Assembly: GCA_026874595.1 (NCBI GenBank) | Contig: CM049306.1 | Location: 45,570,019-45,634,018, forward strand | Reading direction: 5' to 3' | From: Sipunculus nudus | Lineage: Eukaryota > Annelida > Sipuncula > Golfingiida > Sipunculidae | DNA: 64,000 nucleotides | Shown: positions 1 to 11,550 of the stretch, piece by piece | Layout of the letters: every line of letters starts with the position of its first letter | Numbering within the stretch: the first letter of the stretch is position 1 | The notes under the pieces: generated by a model | What the model saw: only the letters and a program-made list of their open reading frames with translations | Told to the model about the DNA's origin: nothing | The model's database searches: none | Made by a program: the position numbers and the translations under genes

Positions 1-1830
1 GTCAAGAAAAACATGAAGATCACACTAGTTTGATCTTTCGTCATCTATCATGTAATTTTAATTACTGTGTGTGTAGTAATTAATTTTTCACCAAGCGGGA
101 TATGTCCTTATTTATTCCGATCGGCGTGAGCTGATGTTTAATTCCCGGGCGTGCAGTAGATATTTTATAAACCAGGCCGTGGTGACGTAAATATTTTACA
201 TTTTTTATGCAATCTGGTTTTATACTTTCATGTCGTTATATTTAATATAGTGATTCCAACATAAGTCAGATGATATTTTTTATCAGCCCCAGACGATGAG
301 GAGATATTCCCAAAACCAGAGCACGAACTAATACATCCATGGCTTCTAACTGAAAAAAAGGTTCCAGGAAGGTCATAAGCTTAAATGTTTCACAAGGCCA
401 CAGATAAAATGCTTTTTTTAAAGATCTGTTCCCATGGCATAATTTAAGTGTCCCAAACGTTAATTAAATATAGCGAGTGCAAGATCTGGCGCAGGCAGCG
501 AACTGCGGATGGCTGGCGTAATGATTCCAACTAATTGACTGATGTCCATGGTAGACACACGCGCCGCTTCTCACAGTCAGGTGTAATTACAGTTTTTCAT
601 ACGTACTAACCGTATCCGGGCTTGTTGAATGGAGGTGTACGGGTGCCTTAATTATTTATATAATAGATGTGATCTGGAGTTCCTTTGATTTCTTTAGTAG
701 AGCCTTTTTATTGTCCGCGCTAATGTGTAAGTAGGGTTCTAGCGGAACACCGCCGTCCGTGTATGGGATAAACCTGTTGCTGCAGTTCATATGGTCATAC
801 AGTCCCTGACTACCTCAAAAGTTTGGTTTCATTGAGAGAGGGAACTGAAATATTAACATGGAGAGATCTATGTCCTCACTGTGCAATGACGACGAGCAAC
901 AATACATAAAAGCTCTGGAATTCCTGAATATTTTATACCTTAAAAGAGCTCGGCAATCCCGTCGCTCAGCGAAAACCCTATTTATAACAGGGATATTAGG
1001 TTTAAAAAAACGTTTGGCGGCTCCGTTCATGTATTGGTCTGATATTGAATAATGAAGGATTGAAGGCAAAGCCTTTAACTTTTGAATTACAGCCGGACTC
1101 GCTGTAATAATCGCATTCTTCTTTCTCCTTTTAGTACCATACTAGCATTCCGATGCTGCAAGAATGCCGTGCGATTAGTAAATTATGTACAAAAATATGC
1201 TCATAGCTTTCTAAAGGTACCCATCATTTTAGTAAACGCCCTTGGTTGCTCTACTAGGAAAGCTCCGATGTTCTAGGTCTCCGAATGCTTCAGGAATTTG
1301 CTATTGTTTACAGAACCGTATATACCAGAACCAAGCGGATATTTTTTATTGCTACATATGTTTAGCTAGGAACGAGTTTATGAATTAATATTTTATACAT
1401 CCTATGGCAATTATGAATAATCATGTGTTTTTTTTTTTCATAATTTTTAACTTCATAATGCTTTATGCCAGGTGCCCGTTCTTTTTCAGATGAATTCAGC
1501 CACTGCAATACTATACTGCTGCTACTATAACGGGAATGCCTCCTGCTTTTACTTCTACTACTACTGTTACTGATAAAAGTCTCTTTATCCAATTGTTGAT
1601 ATAGGAATTATTAATATTATCTTATAACTACCATATTTAGAAACGAAGATAATCAGTCCATGGTATTTCATTAATGTCCCTTGCAATCGCCATCGGTGGG
1701 GGAAAGTGAAACTGTAAGCGTCTGTCTGCCTTTCTGTCCATCAAGCCGTCCTTCCGTCCGAACTGGTTTTAACACAATAATTTAAACTAAATTGACATAC
1801 AGTATTCACACCGTCGATGCATCACAGAAA
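1..1830. other. AT-rich unique-looking sequence, no gene seen
   Basis: Only short frames are present and none resembles a known protein. A weak CTGT/CCGT-rich pyrimidine stretch lies near 1715-1765. I see no tRNA, splice-bounded exon or transposon end that I can defend. Confidence 0.5.
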
Positions 1831-2262
1831 AGGACGAATATGAACGACCTGATGGACGCACAGTTTTCAAGGTCACAGAATCGATCTGGCTAAGACCTGA
1901 AAACGCATTAACCTGGGGAAAAATTACCTCACTCTGGGAAAAATTTACCATGTTCACTAAACAGATAATTTATAACGGGCTAAATCAAGTTTGAATATGG
2001 TTGACCTTAACACATTCGCATAGGCGATTTTTGCTAAAATGATGTCATCGCAAATACTTGAAAAGAATTGGTGGTAATCACCATACCTGCATCATTAATG
2101 CACCACGTAGAGGACTAATATGACCTTGACATTTTTTAAGGTCACAGAGATGATTTGCTAAAATGATGTCAACACAGCAACTTGAAATTATTGGAGCCAT
2201 ACCCATTGTTGGGTTAGGTCAAGGTCGAATATGGATGACCTTGACGCACTTGTCGAGCTCAG
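1830..2262. repeat. Diverged tandem repeat of about 125 bp rich in AGGTCA half-sites
   Basis: The phrase GATTTGCTAAAATGATGTCA recurs with small changes near 2028 and 2153, which gives a period close to 125 bp. Each unit also carries TGACCTTGAC and its complement AAGGTCA, at about 2119, 2137, 2217 and 2237. TCAAGGTCA-type words are the half-sites bound by orphan nuclear receptors. Here they look like part of the repeat unit and need not be functional. Confidence 0.55.
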
Positions 2263-2348
2263 AGCCTATTATGCTAATAATTATATGATGATAATAATAT
2301 TAATGATAATGATAATAATAATAATACAATGTAATAATTATACATATA

Positions 2349-2714
2349 TTATAATATTTTCATGCAGACCACATTCATAATATGCATATTATTCAACTGA
2401 GCTCTATAAAACTCGAGAACAAATAGTAATGGATCAACCTGAAAATTAAAAGACTTCTCCCTCTCTGATGACCCTGGGTCCTTACTTTTCAACTGTTTTA
2501 TAGGTGGACCCAATGGACCGCATTGTATAGTGACGGGAAACGCTTGATCACAAATTTGTATAGTTGATATTATTGGCAGGTTGATGGCGTGTTGACGAAT
2601 GGGCAGTTTAAAAGGGTTTTGTGAGCTTCCTTTATGGATTATTAACGTGTCATTTTTTGCCACGGAGTCTTCGTTAAAACCAGCATAATCATATAAATAA
2701 AGACTAGTGATCAA
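2349..2714 (-). CDS. Unrecognised open frame, about 121 codons, no ATG at its start
   Basis: The frame is open on the minus strand and its first listed codon is TTG, so under the nuclear code it would have to be an internal exon or be untranslated. The composition is balanced and not repetitive, with stretches such as YDYAGFNEDSV and CGPLGPPIKQLK. I cannot match it to a family, and neighbouring sequence gives no supporting exon. It may be chance or an old exon fragment. Confidence 0.1.
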   Translation of the reverse strand: MITSLYLYDYAGFNEDSVAKNDTLIIHKGSSQNPFKLPIRQHAINLPIISTIQICDQAFPVTIQCGPLGPPIKQLKSKDPGSSEREKSFNFQVDPLLFVLEFYRAQLNNMHIMNVVCMKIL

Positions 2715-3044
2715 AAATATTATATCAATTAAACATATTTTTTACGTTCAATATTTTACACAACATCAAAGTATATAAGTAAGTTGTGTAACATGCCCCA
2801 TATGCACCTTACTCAGCTTATAAATCCGAGACCCACTGGTCAAGCTCATTGGTGCTTGATCTTGTATGACGTAAGGCCAGTTTAGATTAAATTAAGCGTA
2901 AGATGAGAAACATAGATTTAAGTCAGGTCCTGGAGATGAGACTGCTTCCCGCATCTTGACACGAGTGCTGGTATGAAAGAGGACAGGGAACCAGTCCAGA
3001 TAAGGAGGACCAGTCATTAAAGCAATTCAATGCGTTTAGTTCTC

Positions 3045-3049
<5 letters not shown>

Positions 3050-3122
<73 letters not shown>

Positions 3123-3129
3123 ATATATA
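3050..3129. repeat. Compound (TA)n(TG)n microsatellite
   Basis: About 55 bases of TA alternation run into (GT)8 and back to TA. The tract is compatible with slippage and with Z-DNA formation in the GT part. Confidence 0.95.
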
Positions 3130-3961
3130 AGCACGTTTAACCCAAGATTACTACTTAGTCAACTTTATTTCATTATTTACAGTCTCGAAACAAGTGCAAT
3201 TAAGCTTTATCTGCGTTTAGCTTTCAAAGATAGCGAGGAGGGGGATAGGTGTTTAAGTTTTTATGGATGCCAAGATAAGCCTGGCCGGTCTCCAGTGACG
3301 GTTACACTCTGTCAGCTAGACTGCCCCGTCGAAAACTTGTCTAGACATATAGAAAGCTGTTTGTTCTAAAATGGTAGCCATCCATTTAATAAAATATAAA
3401 CCATGGCAGTTTGTGTTTCCGTTCTTTTAGGTCATACATACTGCATGTTTGCAGCCTGCTGAGTGCCGTAGACTGGTCCTCTTTATTTCCCAGTGCCGGG
3501 AGAATCTCATTTTCTCACGTTTATAAAATTTCTGGATCATGTCTGTAAATGCTTCTCTCTACTACCTCCTCTTATCTTTCTCCTCCTCCTCCCCTCTGTC
3601 TTCTTGCAAGTATTATATATAACTATTTTTTACGATTTCTGATGTATAGGGAGTGAGGTACTTAATGATTATTTTTTTCGTCTGTTGTTGATTTTATTGT
3701 CATCGTCATCAGTCATTATTTTACGATTTCTGAGGTTGAAGGCAGAGATGTGTGACATGTAGACTTTCTTCTTCTCCTTTCTCACCTTACGTCATCTTCT
3801 TCTTCTTCTACTGCTTCTTCTAATTCTTTTTCTTCTGCTTCCTTTTTTTTTTTTCTTATTTTCTTTTTTTTATAATCATTGTTTATTATTATCTAGGAAG
3901 AGTCCTTATAGTTAGGGGGACAGGCAGACTTTCAACTTATTAATTCTTCTTCTTTGTCCTC

Positions 3962-3963
<2 letters not shown>
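3130..3963. other. Pyrimidine-rich spacer
   Basis: CTT/CTCCT-rich stretches lie near 3560-3600 and 3770-3860. The phrase TTTTACGATTTCTGA occurs near 3628 and again near 3720, which suggests a faint diverged duplication. No gene was recognised. Confidence 0.45.
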
Positions 3964-3996
<33 letters not shown>

Positions 3997-4006
3997 GCTA
4001 CTTCTA

Positions 4007-4037
<31 letters not shown>

Positions 4038-4080
4038 CATCATCATCATCAGTAGTAGTAGTAGTAGTATAGCAGCAGTA
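3964..4080. repeat. Compound trinucleotide microsatellite (TTA)n, (ATC)n, (AGT)n
   Basis: Two TTA/TAT blocks are followed by ATC and then AGT triplets, ending in AGC. The ordered change of triplet suggests successive point mutation and expansion. Confidence 0.95.
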
Positions 4081-4740
4081 GTTGTAACAGTAATAATAGT
4101 AGTAATATTAAAATTTTTTTAATTTATATTTTATGTATCGTTACCTGTATTTTGGACTTTTTCTGTGACTTAAGGTAGAGCTGAAGAGACTGTTATTAAT
4201 GTCTGTTTAAGGATAGTCTTAGGCAATGTCAGCTGAATGAAGATAAGACAATCACTTGAAAAGTCTGATATAAATTCCCTGGATTCTTCGGGTTTCAGGT
4301 TGTCTTACTCGCTTTAGATAATAGACTGTTTCTGCTCCGTGATTTACATTTTATTGGATTAAGGTTTCCTGTGCAGGGGCTAGATATAATGCAAAATACA
4401 TATGCAGAGGTAAAGCGAATCTCTGAGGTTCTGACGAAATTACAAGATTTCGCCTCTTGGATATAAGCAAAATAATTACCCCTTCTCCTTTTCCCCCTTT
4501 CTTTTGCTTATAACTATTATTTATTATAAAAATTAATAATTATAATTAAACGATCTGGGCGTGGTTACCAAATATTGTTATTCCAGGGTTATCTCTTCCC
4601 TTAAATGTCCCCTCTCCATACAATTCTCACCGCAGATGGGTTTTCGCAAAAAAAAAAAAAAACTGTCCTCATTGTATCATCTTATGGTCCTTGTTGAATC
4701 GCAATCGATTCTATTTCCTCACAAACATTTAAAAAATTTT
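4081..4740. other. AT-rich spacer, no gene seen
   Basis: The stretch has short frames only, with an A-tract at about 4649-4663. Nothing is identifiable. Confidence 0.45.
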
Positions 4741-4744
4741 CATG

Positions 4745-4960
4745 TGGCGTTAACATTCGTACAAACTAAAACACGAATGTCGTATGTCGAAATTAAGAAT
4801 GTTGATAGTTAAAGGGTGTTTTCCTTTTTGATGGTATTTTAGGTCTGTGTGTATAATACACATAGCCGTTGGCCTTATGGAGGAAAAAATAATACATAAA
4901 TGCATTTTAATCCGAGAGTTTATTTAGATTCAGGTAAGAACCTTGGTATCGGTACGTGCA
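4745..4960 (+). repeat. Dispersed repeat, first copy of a local direct duplication
   Basis: The block contains AAACTAAAACACGAATGTCG near 4765, TTTTAGGTCTGTGTGTATAA near 4838, CCGTTGGCC near 4866 and GAGTTTATTTAGATTCAG near 4915. The same words in the same order, diverged, recur at 5735-5920. The first word also recurs at about 8833. This is a repeat and not a gene. Confidence 0.6.
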
Positions 4961-5013
4961 AGAGTAGCCTACCACATATAAGATTATAGCTGAATAATTA
5001 TTTTTATGCCATC

Positions 5014-5580
5014 TATAGTCCATTCGACTACCCCTATTAACCTGTTTTCCCGTATTTCTTGTGTCAAAGAACGCCAACACTTTTTGTCGCTAGGGCAGAA
5101 AGAGGAAAATGCGTAATGAACTATTATGGTAATAATAGCCTGGCTTATGTCATTTTCTGTAAAGAATTTAATATCCTTTTATGAGTAACTAGTCTATTCT
5201 GTAGCGACATCTTGCCGTCAATCTATAAAATGTACATGGCAAGGAACAGTGGTGACGTCATAATAGACGTGACGCACAAAAGAGGCAGCCATATTCACGG
5301 GACCATTAATCAAAGAGCTGCCGACCCCTGTTTACAGTGAGACTTGTATTCTCCTCGTGCACGCCCTTCACTGTTACGTCTCATTTCTTCATATCCAAGG
5401 AAGATAAACAATGGTCACTTGTTAAGGACGCCATAAACCATGGATATCTGAGACATGTCAACCAGGCCGTAAAGCGAATATTATTTATATCATAAGCAGG
5501 TATCAAGTACCATATACTAAAAATCAAGCATTTTTAACTTTCAGCAATTGGTTCAAATTTTGTTTAGCAAGTTTGTAGTG
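5014..5580 (+). mobile_element. Eroded copy of a CRE-bearing MITE (right end lost)
   Basis: The left end starts CTATAGTCCATTCGACTACC and matches the end of the element at 41503-42126. Homology then runs collinearly for about 550 bases, including AAAGAACGCCAACACTTTTTG and the shared core TGACGTCATAATAGACGTGA. The right terminal inverted repeat seen in the other copy is not recognisable after about 5580. There is no transposase, so this is a non-autonomous and now immobile copy. Confidence 0.75.
5253..5260. promoter_or_regulatory. Consensus CRE palindrome TGACGTCA inside the MITE
   Basis: The exact 8-bp palindrome bound by CREB/ATF proteins is present. It is preserved at the equivalent place in the second copy of the family (41750). 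Function is not shown. Confidence 0.3.
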
Positions 5581-5734
5581 GAACTGTTTATAATTATGTC
5601 ACACATTACCTTCCTTATTTAGTTATACTCTGACCAAAATACAGTTAGCTTATATAGGCCCTAATTCATCACTGCATGGTGCACAGAACCTACATAACAC
5701 GACTGAATTGCCCGTTTACAATTAAGGATGGATA

Positions 5735-6030
5735 TCGCTATACAGTTAAACGATTTTCTCTTTTATGTTGGTGTCTTAGGTCTATTAGTATTATTAATAA
5801 ATTAGCGGTCTATATACTCACAACCATTGGCCATTTGAAGAAAAGAAAGAAATTATACATAAATGTAGGTTAATTTGAAAGTTTATTTAGATTTTAGTGA
5901 GGGTCTTAAATCTATTTTATTAATTTGAAATCTATTTTGTGTCGTCCCTTGTATGAGGACAGACCAGAAAAACAATTTCCTTATATAACATGGACGGACT
6001 GTTATTCCGATACACCAATGACATTGTGAG
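5735..6030 (+). repeat. Second copy of the local direct duplication
   Basis: The block shares ordered words with 4800-4960: GTCTTAGGTCTATTAG, CAACCATTGGCC, ATACATAAATG and GTTTATTTAGATT. Its distal part, CAATTTCCTTATATAACATG followed by GACGGACTGTT, recurs diverged at about 7170-7215. The 4.7-7.2 kb interval therefore holds at least three related, partly deleted units. Confidence 0.5.
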
Positions 6031-6126
6031 TACTGCGGAGTACTGTGGAGTGTACGAGACAGTATATAACAAACGATTAGACAGTAAAGGAAATTCGTTA
6101 ATTGTTTGGTTTGATATATAGAGTTA

Positions 6127-6439
6127 GGCCAAAATGTAAAAAGGTATGGTTCTCAGGCACTTTTTTTCAGAAATCAATGCGGGCGGGCGGTATTTTGTTT
6201 TTGACCATTTTTGTATGTTTCGATGAAAAATGTCATATGATCAAGGAAAAGCATGAAAATAACATTTTTTTCTGCTATACAGGTAAAAACACTACATTAC
6301 AAAAAAAATCGTATCAAAATTGTATTATTTTATCTTCTAATAGGATGAAAACTAAAATAAAAATGTTTGATGCGGGGGGGGGGGGGTAAAAATTGATGCG
6401 GGCGGTGCCTGAGAGCCATACCTTTTATTTTTTTTTGGC
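6127..6439 (+). mobile_element. Short MITE with inverted ends starting GGCCAAAA
   Basis: The left end reads GGCCAAAATG, then AAAAAGGTATGGTTCTCAGG. The right end, read on the other strand, has GCCAAAAAAAAAT followed by AAAAGGTATGGCTCTCAGG. TTA flanks both sides (6124-6126 and 6440-6442), which fits PIF/Harbinger TWA or Tc1/mariner TA target sites. The interior is short, AT-rich with GCGGGCGG clusters and a G13 tract, and it encodes nothing. A relative lies at 54141-54414. Confidence 0.75.
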
Positions 6440-6442
6440 TTA

Positions 6443-7379
6443 GGGATATTTGCATTAATTCAATGTGTGAGCAAAATAATTAGCATGTGATTCATTAATA
6501 TGATTGGCTCTCCAGATTCATATTGCGCTTTGTGAGACTAAACCCTGTAATATAAGTAATGTCATAGCTGAGGGTGTAACATCAGACCGTCCTTGGATTC
6601 GCACATGTACAATGTTTTACCACAAAATACCCCAAGGTCTGTTGCAATAACTTCATACATATTCTATAGTTATCATGTTCTTATGGTCCCTCAGTGAATT
6701 GGACGGACATGATAAGTGATACCAGTGTTGAATTATATACATGGTTAAAATCTACAGCCACTGTCTGATAGCTTCGGCCCTCGCCAGACTAACCTATATA
6801 CAAACCATGGTTCATATACACTCCGTTCCACTACACCTGTTCACCGGTTTTCAACCTCCGCAAGGAGACCTGTATATGTTTTCGTCTCGGTTTGTTGGTT
6901 CATAAGTAATTTAAATACCTTTTTGTTTGCCTAGTCTGTAAAAAATTTGTGGAGGGTTAGTATAACACCCATTGTAGGGCACATTATACTTTCTAGACAA
7001 ACTGTGTGCTTTTTTAATTACATTTAAGCTGTTTATTTAAGGGCACCAAGAGAAAACAGCGGCGCTGAACACGTAGAAATACAATGTGTCTGCGTTAAGA
7101 TCTGATTTTTCCATCGGTGTTATTTAATGAATGGCGTCAGCAAAGAATGAAATACAAGACAATATTTAAAATAATTTCCTTGTATAGCATTGACGGGCTG
7201 TTGTTCCGAAACGATCTCATTTTCCATTACTCCTTTTTTATAATATTTTTTAAATACCGCCTCCATTTTTTAATGCTAATTTTTACTACATATATGTACA
7301 TCTGCAGAATTTAATTATGGACTACGTGACAGGACAATATCGCTCCCTTCCTCTCACTTTATATCCTGGCGTTAACAAG
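6443..7379. other. Spacer with a fragment of the 5.7-6.0 kb repeat
   Basis: Apart from the short homology at about 7170-7215 (AATTTCCTTGTATAGCATTG), there is no recognisable gene or element. Confidence 0.45.
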
Positions 7380-7626
7380 GCCCGGTGACAACTGCACTTG
7401 CGGCCCTGGGTGCGTATTCGTCCCCATTGCTGGGTCATACCACCGAGGAACCCCCGAAAGGCGGACACGTCTGTGAGTGAGCCCGGCCGTTGAGCATGGC
7501 CTTCTCATTAAAGCTGCAGAACGCTTACCCTGGGTAGAGGCCGACCGTGAAAAAATCCTCGGCTGAGATTCGAACTCACGATCTCCCGGCTTTGAGTCCT
7601 GTGCTCAACCCCTGAGCCACACAAAC
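7380..7626 (-). mobile_element. tRNA-derived SINE, intact promoter boxes
   Basis: Read on the minus strand, the element begins with a tRNA-like head. The A box, TGGCTCAGGGGTTGAGC, lies at 7604-7620 and the B box, GAGTTCGAATCTC, at 7565-7577. A body follows with TTTTTTCACGGTCGGCC, CAGGGTAAGCG, CGCCTTTCGGGGGTTCC and GGTATGACCCAGCAATGGGG. The same body is found in the opposite orientation at 63173-63405, which proves it is dispersed. The A/B box pair is the internal RNA polymerase III promoter of tRNA-type SINEs. No clear target duplication or A-tail is visible. Confidence 0.85.
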
Positions 7627-7726
7627 CTGTCCATTACTCCTATAATATCGAGGTTAGAATTTTTTTATACTAAATCATCGGCCCTATTTGCTAGAAAAAT
7701 GGAGGGTACAATCCAAATATATACCA

Positions 7727-8040
7727 ACAGAACCCCCCCCCCCCCCCTTAATACAAGCAACCACTCAAATCGCCCGGACAACCCTCCCCCCCCCCCCCCT
7801 TTGACACCAGCTTTCATCATTTATTATAATACATATTAAATTTCATTATACGTAATTAATTTTTCTTAACTTTTCAGTGCTATATTATTATTATGTTTTA
7901 AACATTCAAAAACATATAAATACATATATTTACAATTGTATATATATAATTCAAGAAGACAATTGACCCGTGTAATATCTTTCATGATCTCAATGTGAGG
8001 TGAATGAAGTGTAAACACTAAAAACATTTATTCTCACTTC
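7727..8040 (+). repeat. Dispersed poly-C repeat, copy 1
   Basis: CAACAGAACC is followed by two long C tracts (7733-7747 and 7786-7799). After these come TTCATTATACG, AATTTTTCTTAAC, TTTTCAGTGCTATATTA and CAATTGACC. The same ordered words, diverged, are at 16250-16510. No ends or coding content are defined. Confidence 0.55.
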
Positions 8041-8179
8041 TTTATTTGTCCGTATTTGGTGTAGATCTCAAATATTGCTGTTTTTCTGTTCAAATATGTT
8101 GGCTCAATATTAGTCATAGGTAATATATTTGCACCTGATATTTATATATTTTTATAAAACATTATTGTCTAAACAACGA

Positions 8180-8240
8180 ATGCTGGCGTCAGAGTCGGGT
8201 AAATCTTATCGATTACTCGAATACTCGATTACTCGTTTCA
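8180..8240. mobile_element. Possible hAT terminus fragment with iterated CGATTACTCGA
   Basis: The run GATTACTCGAATACTCG, then ATTACTCG, resembles the iterated CGATTA words near ends of many hAT elements. No matching opposite end was found nearby. Confidence 0.25.
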
Positions 8241-8463
8241 TTACCATAAGTAATAACTATTCCCTTCAAAATCATTTCTCATATTTAATAATTTATACAT
8301 TCCGGGATCGTTGTTGTTCCATATTTCTCACTCATATTTCTCTGACTTTGACTATTTAACACAACTGAAAAGGTCTCATATGAACCTTGCAAACAAAGAA
8401 CAGAAAAAGAACAAGGATTTCAGGTAAAACAAATAAAGATTCTTGGCCCTGTGCCGGAACTGG

Positions 8464-8554
8464 TGTAATCAGACCAACGAGTGCGGGTGTCGTATGTTTA
8501 AAAGTTGGAGCTGTATGCACAATGCTTTACCATGCTCTCATTGGTCGGATTGCA
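8464..8554. repeat. Short imperfect hairpin with CCAAT-type arms
   Basis: TGTAATCAGACCAACGAG at 8464-8481 pairs with CTCATTGGTCGGATTGCA at 8537-8554, matching at 15 of 18 positions. It could be the two ends of a tiny MITE or a structured element. Confidence 0.45.
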
Positions 8555-8599
8555 ATTCTTTACTTTGCCAGTCCTGGTGGTTGATCCATTTATGCATGA

Positions 8600-10488
8600 G
8601 TATTTAAAAATGAACCCTCACGCATAAGTGTGCATTCTACTCTAATTTTCCATCTTGGTCGACGCGTGATCCCGTAGTTCTCTGCCGCTATGGGTCCAAT
8701 CGCCGCCAAACTCCCCGCTGATAGATCCGTACCTTGGCACTGTCATTGGTGTATATTCGTGCCGTATTTCTGTGCCATTATCAAACCATGACCGTTTCAT
8801 TCCACGCAAGCATTTCAGTACCATCTTACAATACAGACTAAAACTCGAATGTCGCATGTCAAATGTTTTATGATTTAAGGATATATCCCTTGTAGTTAAT
8901 AACATTCCATGCCGTCACCCAGTTTTGGTCTATGTTTAAAGCAAGTAATTCTTATTCAAGAGAACAATACAAAAGACAATAACTGTCTAATGTAAAGGAA
9001 AAAGTAATAAATATGTGGTGTAAATGTGGTGTAACTTTTGCCTACCAGTCAGAACATGTTATATCCATTCAAGTCTCCACTGGCTACATGTATCCACTGA
9101 TAATCTGGGTTCCGCTGTCTTTGAAAGCTGCAGGTGGTTCCTTTTACAAGCTGTAGATCGCCTTCGCTGATCGCCACTCGGTCACTTAAATTATCATATA
9201 TGAATGAGCAACGATTATCTATGTCTTTCTTTTATTTCAATACATTAACTCTTATGACTTTGTTCTCATGTATAGTAATTTGTCATGGATGGTGTAGTTA
9301 TGGATCATACTTGCAAATGTAAAGTCAGCGATTAAAGCCGCCAACAAAAGACCAGTTTTGCAAAATGATGTGGAGTAAAAGATTGTCTTGTTAACATTCT
9401 GAACATCTAATCTTCATCATATATGTTTCTATCTATAATTAGCGAAATACGTTAAAATGTGCAAGGTCTATTGATGAAAGTGTTATTTAGTTTTGCGTCT
9501 GTGCTTACAGTCTGAGAAGACTATTGTCCAATGAAATTGAGGGGGGTGGGGGTGCTTAACAGCCTATGAAAAAATGTATGGCCATTTAAGGAATAGTTAA
9601 TAATACTAATGGAATCTTTAAAAAGTAACTGAAGAGTTTTTACCTATTTACCTTGAAAGATTTTACAACAAAATGACTTGCATTTAATCATTGTTGATCA
9701 CGAATATGCCGTCAGAGTCGTCATATAACCGTTTCTTTTCATCTAATTTCATTAATTTGTGTCTCATAATTGTACACCAATGTTTACAGGCACCTATTTT
9801 GTCGGTCTACATGAGATAATTGTATTGCATTAACAATTACTCTAAAAAGTCTGAGCGAATTTTCCTTCTCCGTTTTCAACAAATACAAAACAACAATTCA
9901 GCGGTCTAGTTTCTTAGTGTCACGATTCGACTGAAAGAAATACTGTCACCTTTGACCTAATGGCCATTACTTTTTCCACCTGCATGCGTCTTCTGTATTA
10001 TTTATCACATAAAAGCGGTAGAAGCACTTTGTGAAACATTATAAGTACCTACATAATACTTACATGTTCACCTGAGGAGGAATCAACTTTAATATTTACG
10101 CTGCACATATAACCATTTCGTAAATAATTGGCTATTTTATATCACTTTTTTAATGAAGTAAATTAAAGTATTCTTATGATTTCAATTCTCGTGTAAGGCT
10201 ATTTGCAAAAAGAAAAAAGAATGCTTGCTACATCCTATAAAGATACATTAGATGTTTGACGACCCTCTGTGTGTCATTCGATCAATTTAATGTCTTAAAC
10301 GTTATGTTTTTTTTTTTCAAGGCTTGGAACGCAGAACCTATTGACTATTTACTAAGTTAAGATATTGGCTTTTGACCCTGGAGTTCCTTGTGTTTCTTTG
10401 AAGTCGGTCTTGTTTTGGTTATTTTAATAAATATTATGATTAAACCCAAATCCACGGGTAATATATTTATCAACTTGCGGTAGGCATG
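8600..10488. other. Spacer, no gene seen
   Basis: A word of the 4.75-kb repeat family, AGACTAAAACTCGAATGTCG, occurs near 8838. The remainder has short frames and AT-rich sequence without recognisable features. Confidence 0.45.
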
Positions 10489-10489
10489 T

Positions 10490-10640
10490 TTTGTTACATG
10501 TTATATTATATTTATATTATATGTAATATCTTTTCTATATTTTATTAAATACATTACAGGCAAATTCTGTTATATGTGATATTATATATATTATATGTTG
10601 TATTATATCTTTTCTATGTTTTATTAATTTCATTACAGGC
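10490..10640. repeat. Two-copy tandem repeat, period about 79 bp
   Basis: ATCTTTTCTATATTTTATTA and ATCTTTTCTATGTTTTATTA are followed by CATTACAGG in each copy (ending at 10560 and 10639). The preceding 40 bases of TTATAT-rich sequence are also shared. Confidence 0.75.
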
Positions 10641-10650
10641 TATAAACATA

Positions 10651-11395
10651 TAACATTGTATAAATCAATGTACTGTCAGCATATAAATGCTTCGAATGAG
10701 AATTAATATATATGTCTTTTCTGATGACATTAAACTGTCGTATGATATATCTCTCTAAGTCATGGTTATTTTTCTTTTATTTCAATATTCGTGACCTTGA
10801 CATTCAATGCAGCACCCAACCTTGACCTTGACCCATAATATATTGCATGGCCAAGATGTAAGTGAATTCCTTCAATTAGACCACAGACAGATGCAAGAGC
10901 TTCAAGTAAAGGTCAAGTGGAATATAGTGCGTGGGCCCGGGCTTTTCTTTGAATATGAGTCTAAGAATCATGAACCCAAACAAATGCCAATTTACTTCTC
11001 AAAATCGTCTTATATAAGTTAGTAGTTTAAGATTTCTTGTTATACCGCCTCTTGTATAAGAAAGCATTGGGAATCCCTCAAAAATACCTAAATAAAGTGT
11101 AGTGTAAAATGAGTGTTTTCGGATATCTTTCTCAGATATTGGATTGACTTGTACATTCAAACATTTTATTTATATACATATACCAATCATGTCTCTATTG
11201 CTTGTATTGCTTGTTGCTATAACCTGCGGACCCAACCATTCCCAACAATTTTGTATAAACATATATATAACTGTACAACATTCTTAATGATCTCTCTGGA
11301 TTTAAAGATAACAAAAAGTATCCATCATAAGTGGGATTTTTCCAGCGTAAATGAATATGTTCTCATAAGTGTGCAATGGTGTAATACTCTAAAAC
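10651..11395. other. Spacer with receptor half-sites near 10790-10915
   Basis: GTGACCTTGACATTC and CCTTGACCTTGACCC at about 10791-10832, and AAGGTCAAG near 10909, recall the 1.8-2.3 kb repeat. No gene was recognised. Confidence 0.4.
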
Positions 11396-11550
11396 CTCAA
11401 TATTATGACCACCTCGGTTTATCGGCCACCTCAAAACAACGACCTCTTTTTACGGCCCCGATTCCGTTTCGCTCTTCATATTAGAACTCGTTTCGGCGAC
11501 CACTTGACCGATTCCCCAATGGCGGTCGTAAATTCCCTTATTACAATGAA
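11396..11550. mobile_element. Possible terminus of a pogo/Tigger-like element
   Basis: AAAACCTCAATATTATGACC followed by ACCTCGGTTTATCGG, then ACCTC and TACGGCC, resembles the repetitive ends of pogo-like transposons and their MITEs. No second end was located, so this is tentative. Confidence 0.25.

Noticed and set aside
7561-7626. A true tRNA gene from the A/B box match
   Set aside because: The head does not close into a cloverleaf acceptor stem, and the sequence continues into a body shared with the copy at 63 kb, which marks a SINE.
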